Positions 9,891 to 18,948 are shown, numbered from the stretch's first letter. The stretch: 64,000 nucleotides of DNA from Saccharopolyspora gregorii (GCF_024734405.1 NZ_CP059556.1:4464001-4528000); one strand, 5' to 3'. Translations and numbers: made by a program. Notes: generated by a model not told the origin, from the sequence alone.

Positions 9891-10721
9891 TCAGCGGCGC
9901 CGGTACGTCGACAGGGTGATGGAGGCGGTGACCGGGAACGGGGTGGGGAGCTCGGCGATGCGGGCCGGGAGGGTGCCGGCGGTGTGCCAGGCGTTGGGGC
10001 CCATGCCGACGAGGGTGGCGAGCTCGGCCGGGCCCAGGTGCAGCGGGAACTCGCGGGTGGTGGTGGCGATCGGGTCGAAGTGCCCCGCGAGCTGCTCGGC
10101 GAGCCGCTGCGGTTTCCGCTCGTCCACGCTGAGCAGGCCCAGCGCCGAGACGAGTTCGCCCAGGTGACCGGAGTTCGGGGTGACCACCAGCAGGTGCCCG
10201 CCGGGGCGCAGCACGCGGTGCGTCTCGGCGGGGTTGCGCGGGGCGAACGCGTTGAGCACCGAGCCGACGGCGGCGTCGCGCAGCGGCAGCCCCTGCCAGG
10301 CGTCGGCGAGCACCGCGGACGCGCGCGGGTGCGCCTTCGCGGCACGGCGGGAGGCGAACTTGGAGACGTCCAGCGCCACGCCGACCTCGCCGGGGACCCG
10401 GTCCAGCACCCGCGCCAGGTAGTGCCCGGTTCCGGCGCCCAGGTCCAGCAGCGGCCCGCCGGTGTGGACTTCGGCCGCCGCGTCGGCCAGCGCCGCGGCG
10501 ATCGGGTCGTAGTGGCCCGCGGCGAGGAAGTCCGCGCGGGCCGCGATCATCGGGGCGGTGTCGCCCGGCGCGGGGGCGCCCCGGCCGCCCAGCAGGCTCA
10601 CGTAGCCCTGCTTGGCCAGGTCGAAGGAGTGGTTCGCGGCGCAGCGCAGCGCAGCACCATCCGGTTCCAGGCCCGCCCCGCAGTGCGGGCACGCCAACAG
10701 GCGCGCGATTTCGTCCAGCAC
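9891..10721 (-). CDS. rlmA: 23S rRNA (guanine-N1)-methyltransferase, RlmA/TlrB family
   Basis: 276 aa starting at GTG, with GGAGGCGGGGAAC upstream. The N-terminal zinc finger (CPHC near residue 11, then C and H in RCAANHSF) is followed by the family signature D-x-A-K-x-GYVxLL. The SAM-binding motif LLDLGAGTGHYL lies near residue 92, and NAFAPRNPAETHRVLRPGG near residue 160 is the typical catalytic region. Family members methylate G745 or G748 of 23S rRNA; the actinomycete TlrB type gives tylosin resistance. The enzyme could be housekeeping or a resistance gene; the PKS genes lie 16 kb away, so a direct link is not shown. Confidence 0.88.
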   Translation of the reverse strand: MLDEIARLLACPHCGAGLEPDGAALRCAANHSFDLAKQGYVSLLGGRGAPAPGDTAPMIAARADFLAAGHYDPIAAALADAAAEVHTGGPLLDLGAGTGHYLARVLDRVPGEVGVALDVSKFASRRAAKAHPRASAVLADAWQGLPLRDAAVGSVLNAFAPRNPAETHRVLRPGGHLLVVTPNSGHLGELVSALGLLSVDERKPQRLAEQLAGHFDPIATTTREFPLHLGPAELATLVGMGPNAWHTAGTLPARIAELPTPFPVTASITLSTYRRR

Positions 10722-10867
10722 TCGTTCCCCGCCTCCCCGACGCGGAATTCTAGGCGGCGCGCCGGGGCGCGATGACCGGGCCGCTCCCCCGTCGGCCGGC
10801 GCTCGGGTGCCGGGCCGCCGCGGTCCGGCGGCGGAGTAGGTTCCTCGGGACCGGGGAGGTGGGTGGG

Positions 10868-11629
10868 ATGGGCAACGGCCTGCGTTGCGTCCGGCTCGAC
10901 GACGGGTTCAGCTGCTACGTGCCGGAGAACTCGTCCGGCAGCACCGACGAGATCGGCTTCATCCACGCCGAGATCTTCCGCGACGAGTGCTACCTGCGCG
11001 GGGGCGCGGTGCTGCCCGCCGACGCGGTGGTCGTCGACGTCGGTGCCAACGTCGGGCTGTTCAGCCTGTTCGTGAAGCGGCGGTGCCCCGCCGCCCGGAT
11101 CCTCGCGCTGGAGCCGATGCCGGAGACGTTCCGCGCGCTGTGGGCGAACCTCGCGGGTGTCGACGGGGTGCGGGCGGTGCGGCAGGCCGTGGGCGCCGGC
11201 GCCGAGGACGCGGTCGCGTTCACCTACTTCCCGGACCTGCCGGGCAATTCGACCCGCTACCCGGGCACCAAGAAGCTCGCCCGGCAGCACCCCACCGCGG
11301 GTGCCCTGCTGGCGGACGCCCGCGAGGTGGTGCTGCCGGTGCGGCGGTTGTCCGAGGTGCTCACCGAAGCCGGCCTGCCGGAGCGCATCGACCTGCTCAA
11401 GATCGACGTGGAGGGTGCCGAGGCCGACGTGCTCGCGGGGATCGACGACCGGGACTGGCCGCGGGTGCAGCAGGTCGTCGCCGAGGTGCAGGGGCATCGC
11501 GGCGAGGCCGAAGCCGTGCTGGAACTGCTGCGGGGCAAGGGTTTCAGCGCGGACGCGGGCGCCACCGAGGACGAGCTCGACGACCTCGGCACCCGCCTGA
11601 TCACCGCCCGGCGACCGCCGTGCGCGTAG
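10868..11629 (+). CDS. FkbM-family SAM-dependent methyltransferase
   Basis: 253 aa from the ATG at 10868, which has GGGGAGGTG upstream. The SAM motif VVVDVGANVGLFS lies near residue 50, followed by LALEPMPET. The FkbM-typical region IDLLKIDVEGAEADVLAGI near residue 175 carries the DxEG motif. FkbM-type enzymes methylate hydroxyls of sugars or polyketides. The stop codon overlaps the following glycosyltransferase start by 10 nt, so the two probably work on the same glycoconjugate. No sugar-biosynthesis genes are nearby, so the substrate is unknown. Confidence 0.9.
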   Translation: MGNGLRCVRLDDGFSCYVPENSSGSTDEIGFIHAEIFRDECYLRGGAVLPADAVVVDVGANVGLFSLFVKRRCPAARILALEPMPETFRALWANLAGVDGVRAVRQAVGAGAEDAVAFTYFPDLPGNSTRYPGTKKLARQHPTAGALLADAREVVLPVRRLSEVLTEAGLPERIDLLKIDVEGAEADVLAGIDDRDWPRVQQVVAEVQGHRGEAEAVLELLRGKGFSADAGATEDELDDLGTRLITARRPPCA

Positions 11630-12819
11630 TCCTGACCTGCCTGCCGTTCCGCTCGCACCTGGTGCCGCTGCTGGCGCCGTGCGCGCACGCGCTGCGCCGC
11701 GCCGGGCACCGGGTGGCGGTGGCCTGCGCCGCCGGGATGGCGGACGTCGTCGCCGAGTGCGGGCTGGAGCACCTGCCGCTGCCGCGGGTGCGGACCCTCG
11801 ACGCGCTGCTGCGCGATCCGGCGGTGTCCGGCAGCCCCGGCATGCCCGAGCACGCCGAGGCCACCGGTTCCGACCGGACCACCGTCGAAGCCCGCCGGGC
11901 TCCCGGCCCGCTGACCAGGACGTTCGCCGGTCCGCTCGCCGGGGTGCTCGCCGACGACCTGATCGGGGCCGCGGCCCGCTGGCGGCCGGACCTGGTCGTG
12001 CGGGAGTGCAACGAGTTCGGCGGCTACCTCGCGGCGGAACGGCTCGGGCTGCCGCACGCCGTGCTCGACATCGCCCCGCACAGCGCGCTGAACCTGCCGT
12101 TCGTGCGCGGTGCCGTCGACGAGCAGCGGGTGCGGCTCGGCCTGGACCCGGTGGACGACGTGCGGCACTCGTACCGGACGCTGGTCGCCGGGGTCGTCCC
12201 GCAGGAGTGGTACCCGCCGGAACTGCGCACCGCTCGCACCTACCGGCCGGTGCCCGTGGCAGGCGCCGACCGGCTGCCCGCCGAGTTCGCCGACCTGCCC
12301 GGGGACCGGCCGCTGGTGCTGGCCGGGTTCGGCACGCTGGCGCCGGTGCTGATCCCGGAACTCGCGGCCGTGCAAGGGCTGCTGGTCGAGGCGCTGGGCC
12401 GGGTGCGCTGCACGGCGGTCGTGGCGCTCGGCAGCGACCCGCGGGAGTGGCGCGGGCCGCGGCCGGGCAACGTGCGGCTCGTCGAGCGCACCCCGCAACG
12501 GGCGCTGCTGCACCGCGCGGACCTGTTCGTCTCGCACGGCGGGTTCGGCGGCGTGTTCGAGTCGCTGCTGGCGGGGACCCCGGTGGTGGCGCTGCCGCTG
12601 TTCTCCGACCAGCCGGACAACGCGCGCCGCACTGCCGAACTGGGGCTCGGCGCCGAAGTGGACCTCGGGACGACGAGCCCGGCGGCGCTGGCGCGGGTGT
12701 GCGCCGAGGTGCTGGGCGACCGCGCGGTGCGGGACCGGGTGGAGCGGATGTCCCGGTCGCTGCGCGCGGCCCCGGACCTCGACGCGCTCGCCGCGGACCT
12801 CGTCGCCCACGCCCGCTGA
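11620..12819 (+). CDS. GT1-family (MGT/UGT-like) glycosyltransferase
   Basis: 399 aa starting at a GTG inside the end of the FkbM gene (10-nt overlap, different frame). N-terminal acceptor half: VVLTCLPFRSHLVPLLAPCAHAL, including the His usually acting as catalytic base (H near residue 13). The C-terminal donor half has the GT1 signature FVSHGGFGGVFESLLAGTPVVALP followed by SDQPDNARR, which contacts the nucleotide sugar. This is the family of macrolide and glycopeptide glycosyltransferases. No GT activator (P450-like) gene lies next to it. Confidence 0.93.
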   Translation: MRVVLTCLPFRSHLVPLLAPCAHALRRAGHRVAVACAAGMADVVAECGLEHLPLPRVRTLDALLRDPAVSGSPGMPEHAEATGSDRTTVEARRAPGPLTRTFAGPLAGVLADDLIGAAARWRPDLVVRECNEFGGYLAAERLGLPHAVLDIAPHSALNLPFVRGAVDEQRVRLGLDPVDDVRHSYRTLVAGVVPQEWYPPELRTARTYRPVPVAGADRLPAEFADLPGDRPLVLAGFGTLAPVLIPELAAVQGLLVEALGRVRCTAVVALGSDPREWRGPRPGNVRLVERTPQRALLHRADLFVSHGGFGGVFESLLAGTPVVALPLFSDQPDNARRTAELGLGAEVDLGTTSPAALARVCAEVLGDRAVRDRVERMSRSLRAAPDLDALAADLVAHAR

Positions 12820-12880
12820 CCGGCGGGGCCCGCATTCGGCCGCGGCCACGTGGGCACCCCGAGTGGGAGGAGGGAGCGCG

Positions 12881-14296
12881 ATGGGTTCCTGGTTCTGGGC
12901 GCCGGAGTACGCGCAGGCGCGGGAGGTGTGCACCCGACTGGTCGGCCTGGCGTACCTGCTGGGCTTCGCGGCTGCGGTGCACCAGTTCCGCCCGCTGGCC
13001 GGGGAGCACGGGCTCACCCCGGCGCCGCGGTTCCTGCGCGCGGTGGGGTTCCGGCGCAGCCCGAGCCTGTTCCACCTGCACTACTCGGACCGCGCGTTCG
13101 GCGCGGTCGCCTGGACCGGGGTGCTGCTGGGCCTGGCGGCGGTGCTCGGCGTGGTGGCGGCGCTGCCGCTGTGGGCGTGGATGCTGGTGTGGCTGGTGCT
13201 GTGGGCGCTGTACCTGTCGATCGTGAACATCGGTCAGGTCTGGTACGGCTTCGGCTGGGAGTCGCTGCTGCTCGAAGCGGGCTTCCTGGTGATCTTCCTG
13301 GGCCCGGCGCACACCGCTTCCCCGGCGCCGGTGCTGTGGCTGCTGTGCTGGCTGCTGTTCCGCGTGGAGTTCGGCGCCGGGCTGATCAAGCTGCGCGGCG
13401 ACTCCTGCTGGCGCGACCTGACGGCGCTGCACCACCACCACGAGACGCAGCCGATGCCGGGTCCGCTCAGCCGGTTCTTCCACCGGTTGCCCGGGCCGCT
13501 GCACAAGGCCGAAGTGCTGGCGAACCACGGGACGCAGCTGGTGGTGCCGTTCGCGCTGTTCGCGCCGCAGCCGATCGCGGACGTGGCGGCGGTGCTCGTC
13601 GTGCTCACCCAGTGCTGGCTGCTGCTGAGCGGCAACTTCGCCTGGCTGAACCTGGTCACGATCGCGCTGGCGTGCTCGGCGATGGACGACCGGCTGCTGC
13701 GGTTCCCCGCCCCGGAGATGCGGGATTCCCCGCTGTGGCACCAAGTCCTCGTGCTCGCGCTGGCGGCGGGGATGCTGGTGATCGCCCGCCACCCGGTGCG
13801 CAACATGCTCGGCCGCCACCAGGTGATGAACCGCAGCTTCAACCGGCTGCACCTGGGCGGCACGTACGGTGCGTTCGGTTCGGTGACCCGCACCCGCTAC
13901 GAGGTCGTCGTCGAGGGAACTCCCGACCGCAGCGGGGAATCCGGCTGGCGCGAGTACGAGTTCCCCGGCAAACCGGGAGATCCGCGCCGCCGCCCGCCGC
14001 AGGTGGCGCCGTACCACCTGCGGCTGGGCTGGCTGCTCTGGTTCGTGGCGATCTCGCCGGGCTACGGCCGCGGCTGGATGCCCGCCCTGCTGCGCGGATT
14101 GCTGCGCGGCGACCGCGGGATCCGCCGCCTGCTGCGGCACGACCCGTTCCCGGACGAGCCGCCGGTGCTGGTCCGCGCGCGGCTGTACCGCTACCGCTTC
14201 GCGGACCGCGCCGAGCGCCGGGCGGGCCGCTGGTGGTCCCGCGAACCGGCGGGCGACCTGCTCCCGCCGATGTCGGCCGCGGACCTGCCCGGCTGA
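12881..14296 (+). CDS. Lipase-maturation-factor-like (LMF1 family) membrane protein
   Basis: 471 aa. The ATG at 12881 has GGGAGGAGGGAG upstream. Several hydrophobic segments are visible (about residues 20-40, 75-135, 145-165, 210-245). The LMF-family pattern is clear: VHQFRPL near the start, HYSDRAF, FGWESLLLEAGFL, RVEFGAGLIKLRGDSCWRDLTAL with the double HH and HETQPMP that follow, and MNRSFNRLHLGGTYGAFGSVTRTRYEVV. In animals LMF1 helps lipases fold; the bacterial role is unknown. It is 61 bp downstream of the glycosyltransferase in the same direction, possibly one transcript. It converges with the tmsB-like gene with only 4 bp between stops. Confidence 0.85.
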   Translation: MGSWFWAPEYAQAREVCTRLVGLAYLLGFAAAVHQFRPLAGEHGLTPAPRFLRAVGFRRSPSLFHLHYSDRAFGAVAWTGVLLGLAAVLGVVAALPLWAWMLVWLVLWALYLSIVNIGQVWYGFGWESLLLEAGFLVIFLGPAHTASPAPVLWLLCWLLFRVEFGAGLIKLRGDSCWRDLTALHHHHETQPMPGPLSRFFHRLPGPLHKAEVLANHGTQLVVPFALFAPQPIADVAAVLVVLTQCWLLLSGNFAWLNLVTIALACSAMDDRLLRFPAPEMRDSPLWHQVLVLALAAGMLVIARHPVRNMLGRHQVMNRSFNRLHLGGTYGAFGSVTRTRYEVVVEGTPDRSGESGWREYEFPGKPGDPRRRPPQVAPYHLRLGWLLWFVAISPGYGRGWMPALLRGLLRGDRGIRRLLRHDPFPDEPPVLVRARLYRYRFADRAERRAGRWWSREPAGDLLPPMSAADLPG

Positions 14297-14300
14297 CCGG

Positions 14301-15533
14301 TCACCAGGTGGGGCGCAGCGGCATGCCGGCGGCTCCGTCGTCGAGGCGGACGGCGAGCATCTGGTGCAGCTGGATGTTGTTGAGCTCGAAGCCCAGCCGC
14401 GAACCCGCCATGTACAGCCGCCAGATCCGCGCCCGCGCCGGGCCGACCTCCCGCACCGCCTCGTCCCAGTGCGCCTCCAGGTTCGCGCACCAGTCCCGCA
14501 GCGTGAGCGCGTAGTGCTCGCGCAGGTTCTCGGTGTGCCGGACCTCGAACCCGTTGTCGTGCATCGCCGACATGAGCGTCCCGGGGCCTTCCAGCTCGCC
14601 GTCGGGGAACACGTAGCGGCCGATGAACTTGCCGGGCTTGGAGGCCCGGGTGCCGTCGGGCCGGGTGATGGAGTGGTTGAGGAACCGGCCGCCGGGCCGC
14701 AGCTTCGCGCGCATCGCGGAGAAGTAGGCGGGCAGCTGCGCGAGTCCGATGTGCTCGGTCATGCCGATGGAGCTGATCGCGTCGAAGTCGGTCTCGGGCA
14801 CGTCGCGGTAGTCCAGGTGCCGCACCTCGGCGAGGTCGGCGAGGCCGCGGTCCACGATGGCCTTCTGCGCCCACTGCGCCTGCTGCCGGGAGAGGGTGAC
14901 GCCGATGGCCCGCACCCCGTAGTGCTCGGCCGCGTGCATCACCATGCCGCCCCAGCCGCAGCCGACGTCGAGCAGCCGCATGCCCTCCTGCAGCCCGAGC
15001 TTGCGCGCCACCAGGTCGTGCTTGCCGAACTGCGCCTGCTCCAGGGTGGCGTCGGCGTCCGGGTACACCGCGCAGGTGTAGGCCATCGACGGGCCCAGCA
15101 CCCACTCGTAGAACCGGTTCGACACGTCGTAGTGGTAGGACACGGACTTGCTGTCCCGCAGCTTCGAGTGCCGCAGGCCGCCGCGCGGCCGGTACTCCTC
15201 CGGCGGCGGGCCGACCGGCCACCAGAACCGCTGCGCGCCGAGCCGCACCGCCAGGTCGAGCTTGGTGCGGGCGGGAACTTCCGCGATGGCGATCGACGGG
15301 AACCGGGACAGCGCCTCGTGCATGTCGCCGTGCACCTCCAGCGCCCCGGTGACGTAGGCCCTGGCGAGCCCCAGCTCGTCCGGGGAGGCCGCCAGGTGCG
15401 ACAACGCCAGCGGAGAGCGGATCTCCACCGCGACGTCGGCTCCGGCCCGTCCCGCGCGGCTCCCGTCGTAGGCGCGGAACTCGACGTCGAGCCCTTCGCC
15501 GAGGATCCGCGGGAACACCTCTGCCCAACCCAT
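14301..15533 (-). CDS. tmsB: Cyclopropane-synthase-like methyltransferase, TmsB/UfaA1 type
   Basis: 410 aa; ATG preceded by AGGGAGGAGAA. The SAM-binding motif LLDVGCGWGGMVMH lies near residue 190, with the CFA-synthase motif YHYDVSNRFYEW near residue 132, IGVTLSRQQ and SIGMTEHIG. The gene lies 24 bp behind an FAD-linked oxidoreductase. In mycobacteria and relatives this pair (TmsB methyltransferase and TmsA reductase, also called BfaB/BfaA) turns oleoyl phospholipid into 10-methylene- and then 10-methyl-stearate (tuberculostearic acid). I assign that function by the pairing; a plain cyclopropane synthase is the alternative. Confidence 0.85.
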   Translation of the reverse strand: MGWAEVFPRILGEGLDVEFRAYDGSRAGRAGADVAVEIRSPLALSHLAASPDELGLARAYVTGALEVHGDMHEALSRFPSIAIAEVPARTKLDLAVRLGAQRFWWPVGPPPEEYRPRGGLRHSKLRDSKSVSYHYDVSNRFYEWVLGPSMAYTCAVYPDADATLEQAQFGKHDLVARKLGLQEGMRLLDVGCGWGGMVMHAAEHYGVRAIGVTLSRQQAQWAQKAIVDRGLADLAEVRHLDYRDVPETDFDAISSIGMTEHIGLAQLPAYFSAMRAKLRPGGRFLNHSITRPDGTRASKPGKFIGRYVFPDGELEGPGTLMSAMHDNGFEVRHTENLREHYALTLRDWCANLEAHWDEAVREVGPARARIWRLYMAGSRLGFELNNIQLHQMLAVRLDDGAAGMPLRPTW

Positions 15534-15557
15534 GTTCGGTTCTCCTCCCTCTTGGCC

Positions 15558-16946
15558 CTATCGGTTGCCGACGCACTTCTCGTACAGGCCGGGAAGGCGG
15601 TCGTCGGGGTCGTAGCGCCGCTTCAACTCCTCGTAGGCGGGACGGTTGTAGAGCCGCCAGAACTCGTCCCGTTCGTAAAACGAGTCGGAGTACAGCGACT
15701 TGTGCCCGTCCAGTTCGCCGACCACGTCCTCGATGGCGCGGTTGTACTCGCCAGGGACGTCGCCCGGTTTGGTGTCCACTGCGGACCAGAAGCCCACGTT
15801 CACGTAGAGCTCCGCCGGATCCATCGGGTACAGCGACCAGCCCTGCGGGTCGCGCAGCCGGACCGGGCACAGCCAGATCGGTTCGATGCCGATCTCGCGG
15901 TGGAAGAACTCCAGGAACTCGGGCAGCCGGCGCACCGGGATCTCCACGTCCTGGATCACCGGTTCGCTGCCCGCGGCGCCGCGGGCGCGGGCGAGCCGGT
16001 CGGAGAACCCGGCGCGGCGGTCCCAGGCCACGATGCGGCGGTACACGTCGGAGCGGCGGTACTTGCGCGGCCACAGCGCGCGGACCGCGGGCCGCTGCAC
16101 GCCGAACGCGCGGGAGCACCAGAACCAGTCGGTGTCCCAGCGCCACAGGTAGTCGTGGGTCGTCAGGTGGTCGGTCTGCTGCTCGCGCAGCGACCGGTAG
16201 TAGATGCGCCGGCCGGTGTAGTCGCTGGTGCCGGGTGCTTCGTCCACGTAGGTGCCGACGGTGAGGTACTGCTCGTCGGCGGCGAACACGGTGCCGTCGA
16301 CGAAGTCGACGCGGTGGCCTTCGAACTCGCCGTCGCGGCAGATCTCCTCGATGGCGGCGGTGCACTCCTCGGCGGTGGAGAACCGGATGTGCCGCAGCCG
16401 CACGTAGGGCCGGGTGCGTTCGACCTCCACTTCGAGGCGCAGCGCGTAGCCGAGCGTGCCGTAGGAGTTCGGGAAACCGCGGTAGAGGGCGGCGTGCTCG
16501 TTGTCCGGCCGGGCCACCACGACCTCGCCGGAGCCGGTGAGGATCTCCATCTCGCGCACCGATTCGTGCGGCAGGCCGCTGCGGAACGAGCTGGACTCGA
16601 TGCCGAGCCCGGCGACCGCGCCGCCGAGGGTGATCGTCTTGAGCTGCGGGACGACCAGCGGCATCCGCCCGGTGGGCAGGTGCGCGGCGACGACGGTCTC
16701 GTAGGTGGCCATGCCCTGCACCTGCGCGGTGCCCGCGTCGGGGTCGACGGACAGGACGCGGTTCAACCTGCCCACGTCGAGGCCGGTGGTGCTGCTGGGG
16801 GCGCGGAACCGGAACAGGTTGCTGGTGGGCTTCGCGAGCCGCACCTGCTGTCCGGGCGGGATCTTCGCGTACTGGTCGACCAAGGCGGCGACCTCGTCGG
16901 AGTGGTTCGCTGACACGGCTCCCGAGGTACCCGGATCGACTCCCAT
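15558..16946 (-). CDS. tmsA: FAD-dependent oxidoreductase, TmsA/BfaA-type 10-methylene fatty acyl reductase
   Basis: 462 aa from the ATG at 16946; an in-frame extension upstream has no support. The N-terminal PCMH-type FAD domain has LAKPTSNLFRFR, LGGAVAGLGIESSSFRSGLPHESVREMEIL and the strand-rich VPQLKTITLGG. The C-terminal part has the DHCR24-like motif LPEFLEFFHREIGIEPIWLCPVR. This FAD-linked oxidase family contains the actinomycete reductase that uses NADPH to saturate the 10-methylene acyl group made by TmsB. It is first in the tmsA-tmsB unit. Transcription probably starts within the 350-bp region upstream. Confidence 0.83.
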   Translation of the reverse strand: MGVDPGTSGAVSANHSDEVAALVDQYAKIPPGQQVRLAKPTSNLFRFRAPSSTTGLDVGRLNRVLSVDPDAGTAQVQGMATYETVVAAHLPTGRMPLVVPQLKTITLGGAVAGLGIESSSFRSGLPHESVREMEILTGSGEVVVARPDNEHAALYRGFPNSYGTLGYALRLEVEVERTRPYVRLRHIRFSTAEECTAAIEEICRDGEFEGHRVDFVDGTVFAADEQYLTVGTYVDEAPGTSDYTGRRIYYRSLREQQTDHLTTHDYLWRWDTDWFWCSRAFGVQRPAVRALWPRKYRRSDVYRRIVAWDRRAGFSDRLARARGAAGSEPVIQDVEIPVRRLPEFLEFFHREIGIEPIWLCPVRLRDPQGWSLYPMDPAELYVNVGFWSAVDTKPGDVPGEYNRAIEDVVGELDGHKSLYSDSFYERDEFWRLYNRPAYEELKRRYDPDDRLPGLYEKCVGNR

Positions 16947-17294
16947 GGCTTCGACCCTATTGCTCCGGCCGGGACCCGGCATCCCACTTCTGCCAGCTCG
17001 TCGGCCTGCGAGCACCGGCGCGTCCGGGCAAATCGCCCATTTCCCGATCGGCCGGCCTGCGGCGGGCGGAACCCGATTCAGTTGCGCCACGCAACCGATT
17101 TCGCAGGTCACCCGACCATGCGAGACCCGGTGCCCCCGGCCCGCGGCAGTCGCCCGACCAGGCCCGTTGCGCCGATCGAGCGATCTCGATCACACCGGTC
17201 GCCGCGGCCGCCCGAACGGCCCAGCCCGTGCCCGCCCGGCCACCGAGCGTGCGCCGGACGGCGGACCCGCGCGGACGGGCCGTCCGCGGCGGGG
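16947..17294. other. Intergenic region upstream of tmsA
   Basis: About 350 bp. It should hold the tmsA promoter on the minus strand and the 3' end of the cyclase transcript. A small perfect hairpin, GTTGCG-CCA-CGCAAC, sits at 17081-17095. I see no convincing gene. Confidence 0.5.
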
Positions 17295-18305
17295 TCAGCG
17301 GGCGCGGCGCAAGGCGTAGGCGCGCAGGCCCCGGAAGCTCTGCACCTTCGTCGGGCCGATCGAGGTCAGCGAGTACGCCGGGTGCGCCCGCAGCGAGGTC
17401 GCCAGCTCCCGGTCCACCAGCGCCGACGCCGGCCGCGCCACCGAGGTGAGCCTGCTGGCGATGTTCACCGTGGACCCGTAGACGTCGCCGAACCGCGCCA
17501 GCACCGGGCCCTGCGCCAAGCCGATCCGCAGCGGCGGCAGCTTGCCCGAACCGGGGATCCGCTCGTTGAGCGTCAGCGCGATCTCGGCCGCCTCGGCCGC
17601 GGTGTCGGTGACGAACAGGACCTCGTCGCCGACGGTCTTCACGATGCGGCCGCGGTTCTCCGCGACCACGGCGGTCGCGGTCTCCTCGAACTCGTCGATG
17701 AGCCTGCCCAGCTCGACCTCGCTGAAGTCGCGGATCAGGCGGGTGTAGCCGACCAGGTCGGCGAAGCCGATCACCTGCAGCCGCTCGTCGCCGTCCCCGA
17801 CCTGCTCGGTCAGCTCGCGCGCCGCGGTCGCCGCGAGGTGCCTGCGCCACACGTAGCCCTGCAAGTCCTCCATCACCGGCGTGATCGCCTCGGCGAACTG
17901 CGCGGTCACGTCCAGGTCCTCGGCGAAGCGGTCGCCGAGCACCGAGCGGAAGATCGCCACCTGCCACTCGGCGAGCCGCGACATGGTCTGCGCCAGGGTG
18001 CGGGCGACCGCCGTCTCCAGCTCCGCGGTGATCACGTCGGCGGAGACGAGCTGCACGAGCATGCGCACCGCCCGCACGTCCGCGTCGGTGAACACGACCT
18101 CGTGGTCCTCGACGTGGGCGAAGCCCATCGCCTGCCACAACCGCTCCGCGCGGGCGAGCTCCACGCCTGCCGCCTCGGCGACGGCCGCCTTGGTGTACTT
18201 CGGTTCGCCGCCTAGCAGCGCCTTCTCGACCTCGTGGCCCAGCGGGGATTCCGCCTGGCCGCGAGGCCCGTCCTCATCGCGAGGTCCGGACAACGAGCAC
18301 ATCAC
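17295..18305 (-). CDS. Class III adenylate cyclase with N-terminal regulatory domain (Rv1264-like)
   Basis: 336 aa from a GTG directly followed by ATG (18302); either may start translation. The N-terminal 190 residues are helical and resemble the adenylate-cyclase regulatory (pH-sensing) domain of Rv1264. The catalytic domain (about 195-335) has the metal Asp in GFADLVGYTR, the second metal Asp in TVGDEVLFV, the adenine-specifying Lys (IVKTVGDE) and Asp (FGDVYGSTVN), and the transition-state Asn and Arg in VNIASRL, so it should be active on ATP. The start overlaps the end of the universal stress protein gene by about 30 nt, so the two are likely co-translated. Confidence 0.9.
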   Translation of the reverse strand: MMCSLSGPRDEDGPRGQAESPLGHEVEKALLGGEPKYTKAAVAEAAGVELARAERLWQAMGFAHVEDHEVVFTDADVRAVRMLVQLVSADVITAELETAVARTLAQTMSRLAEWQVAIFRSVLGDRFAEDLDVTAQFAEAITPVMEDLQGYVWRRHLAATAARELTEQVGDGDERLQVIGFADLVGYTRLIRDFSEVELGRLIDEFEETATAVVAENRGRIVKTVGDEVLFVTDTAAEAAEIALTLNERIPGSGKLPPLRIGLAQGPVLARFGDVYGSTVNIASRLTSVARPASALVDRELATSLRAHPAYSLTSIGPTKVQSFRGLRAYALRRAR

Positions 18306-18726
18306 AATCCGCCCGGCGGGAGACCTCGGAAGGCACCGAGCCGAGCAATCGGCCTTTGAGCGTGTTCAAACCCCTGCTGCCCACCACGAGCAGATCCGCC
18401 GACACCTTGCCCGCGACCTCCACCAGCGACGTCACCGGCGCGCCCACCACCGCGACCGTCTCCACCTCGGTGGCGCCGGTCTGCGCGGCCAGGTCGGCGG
18501 CCTCCAGCAGCGTCTGCTCCGCCGGGGCCGAGCCGATCACCTGGAACGCCTCGCCGCCCAGCTCGTCCTGGGCCTGCTCGACCTCGCGCTCGCTGCTCGG
18601 GTAGTAGGCGCACACGATGACCAGTGTGGCCGACGTGTCGGCGGCCACCGCCGCCGCCTTCGTCACCGCTCGCAACGAGGGCGTCGACCCATCCGTTCCG
18701 ACGACGACACTCCGGTAGCTGGACAT
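18274..18726 (-). CDS. Universal stress protein, single UspA domain
   Basis: 150 aa. The ATG at 18726 is preceded by ATGGAGGGTGATC at good spacing; the longer in-frame extension is discarded. It starts SYRSVVVGTDGSTPSLRAV and ends with the nucleotide-binding pattern LLVVGSRGLNTLKGRLLGSVPSEVSRRADCDVLVV, which matches the ATP-binding G-2x-G-9x-G-S motif. It overlaps the downstream cyclase gene. Usp proteins of this type bind ATP or cAMP (mycobacterial Rv1636 binds cAMP), so a link to the cyclase is a reasonable inference. Confidence 0.92.
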   Translation of the reverse strand: MSSYRSVVVGTDGSTPSLRAVTKAAAVAADTSATLVIVCAYYPSSEREVEQAQDELGGEAFQVIGSAPAEQTLLEAADLAAQTGATEVETVAVVGAPVTSLVEVAGKVSADLLVVGSRGLNTLKGRLLGSVPSEVSRRADCDVLVVRTSR

Positions 18727-18915
18727 CAGCCGATCACCCTCCATCGCGTGACGCGCGCGGCGCGCGGACGTGAACACTAACGACCGGGCGGCGCGCGCGT
18801 CACGCCGTTCGGGCAAGACTTCCCCAGGAGCACGCGCGCGCTCGCGCGAACGCGTCGAATCGTGATCTCGATCGATCATCGTGTGGGTCGACAACGGGCG
18901 GCCCGGAACGTCGTC

Positions 18916-18948
18916 GCGCCCCACAACCACCCGGGTGGTGCGGGGCGC
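18916..18948. promoter_or_regulatory. Dyad upstream of the APC permease gene (candidate operator)
   Basis: Nested inverted repeats, GCGCCCC…GGGGCGC around the perfect palindrome CCACCC/GGGTGG, end just before a possible -10 (TACGTT, 18950-18955) and 42 bp before the permease ATG. It could be an operator or an untranslated-leader hairpin. Confidence 0.35.
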
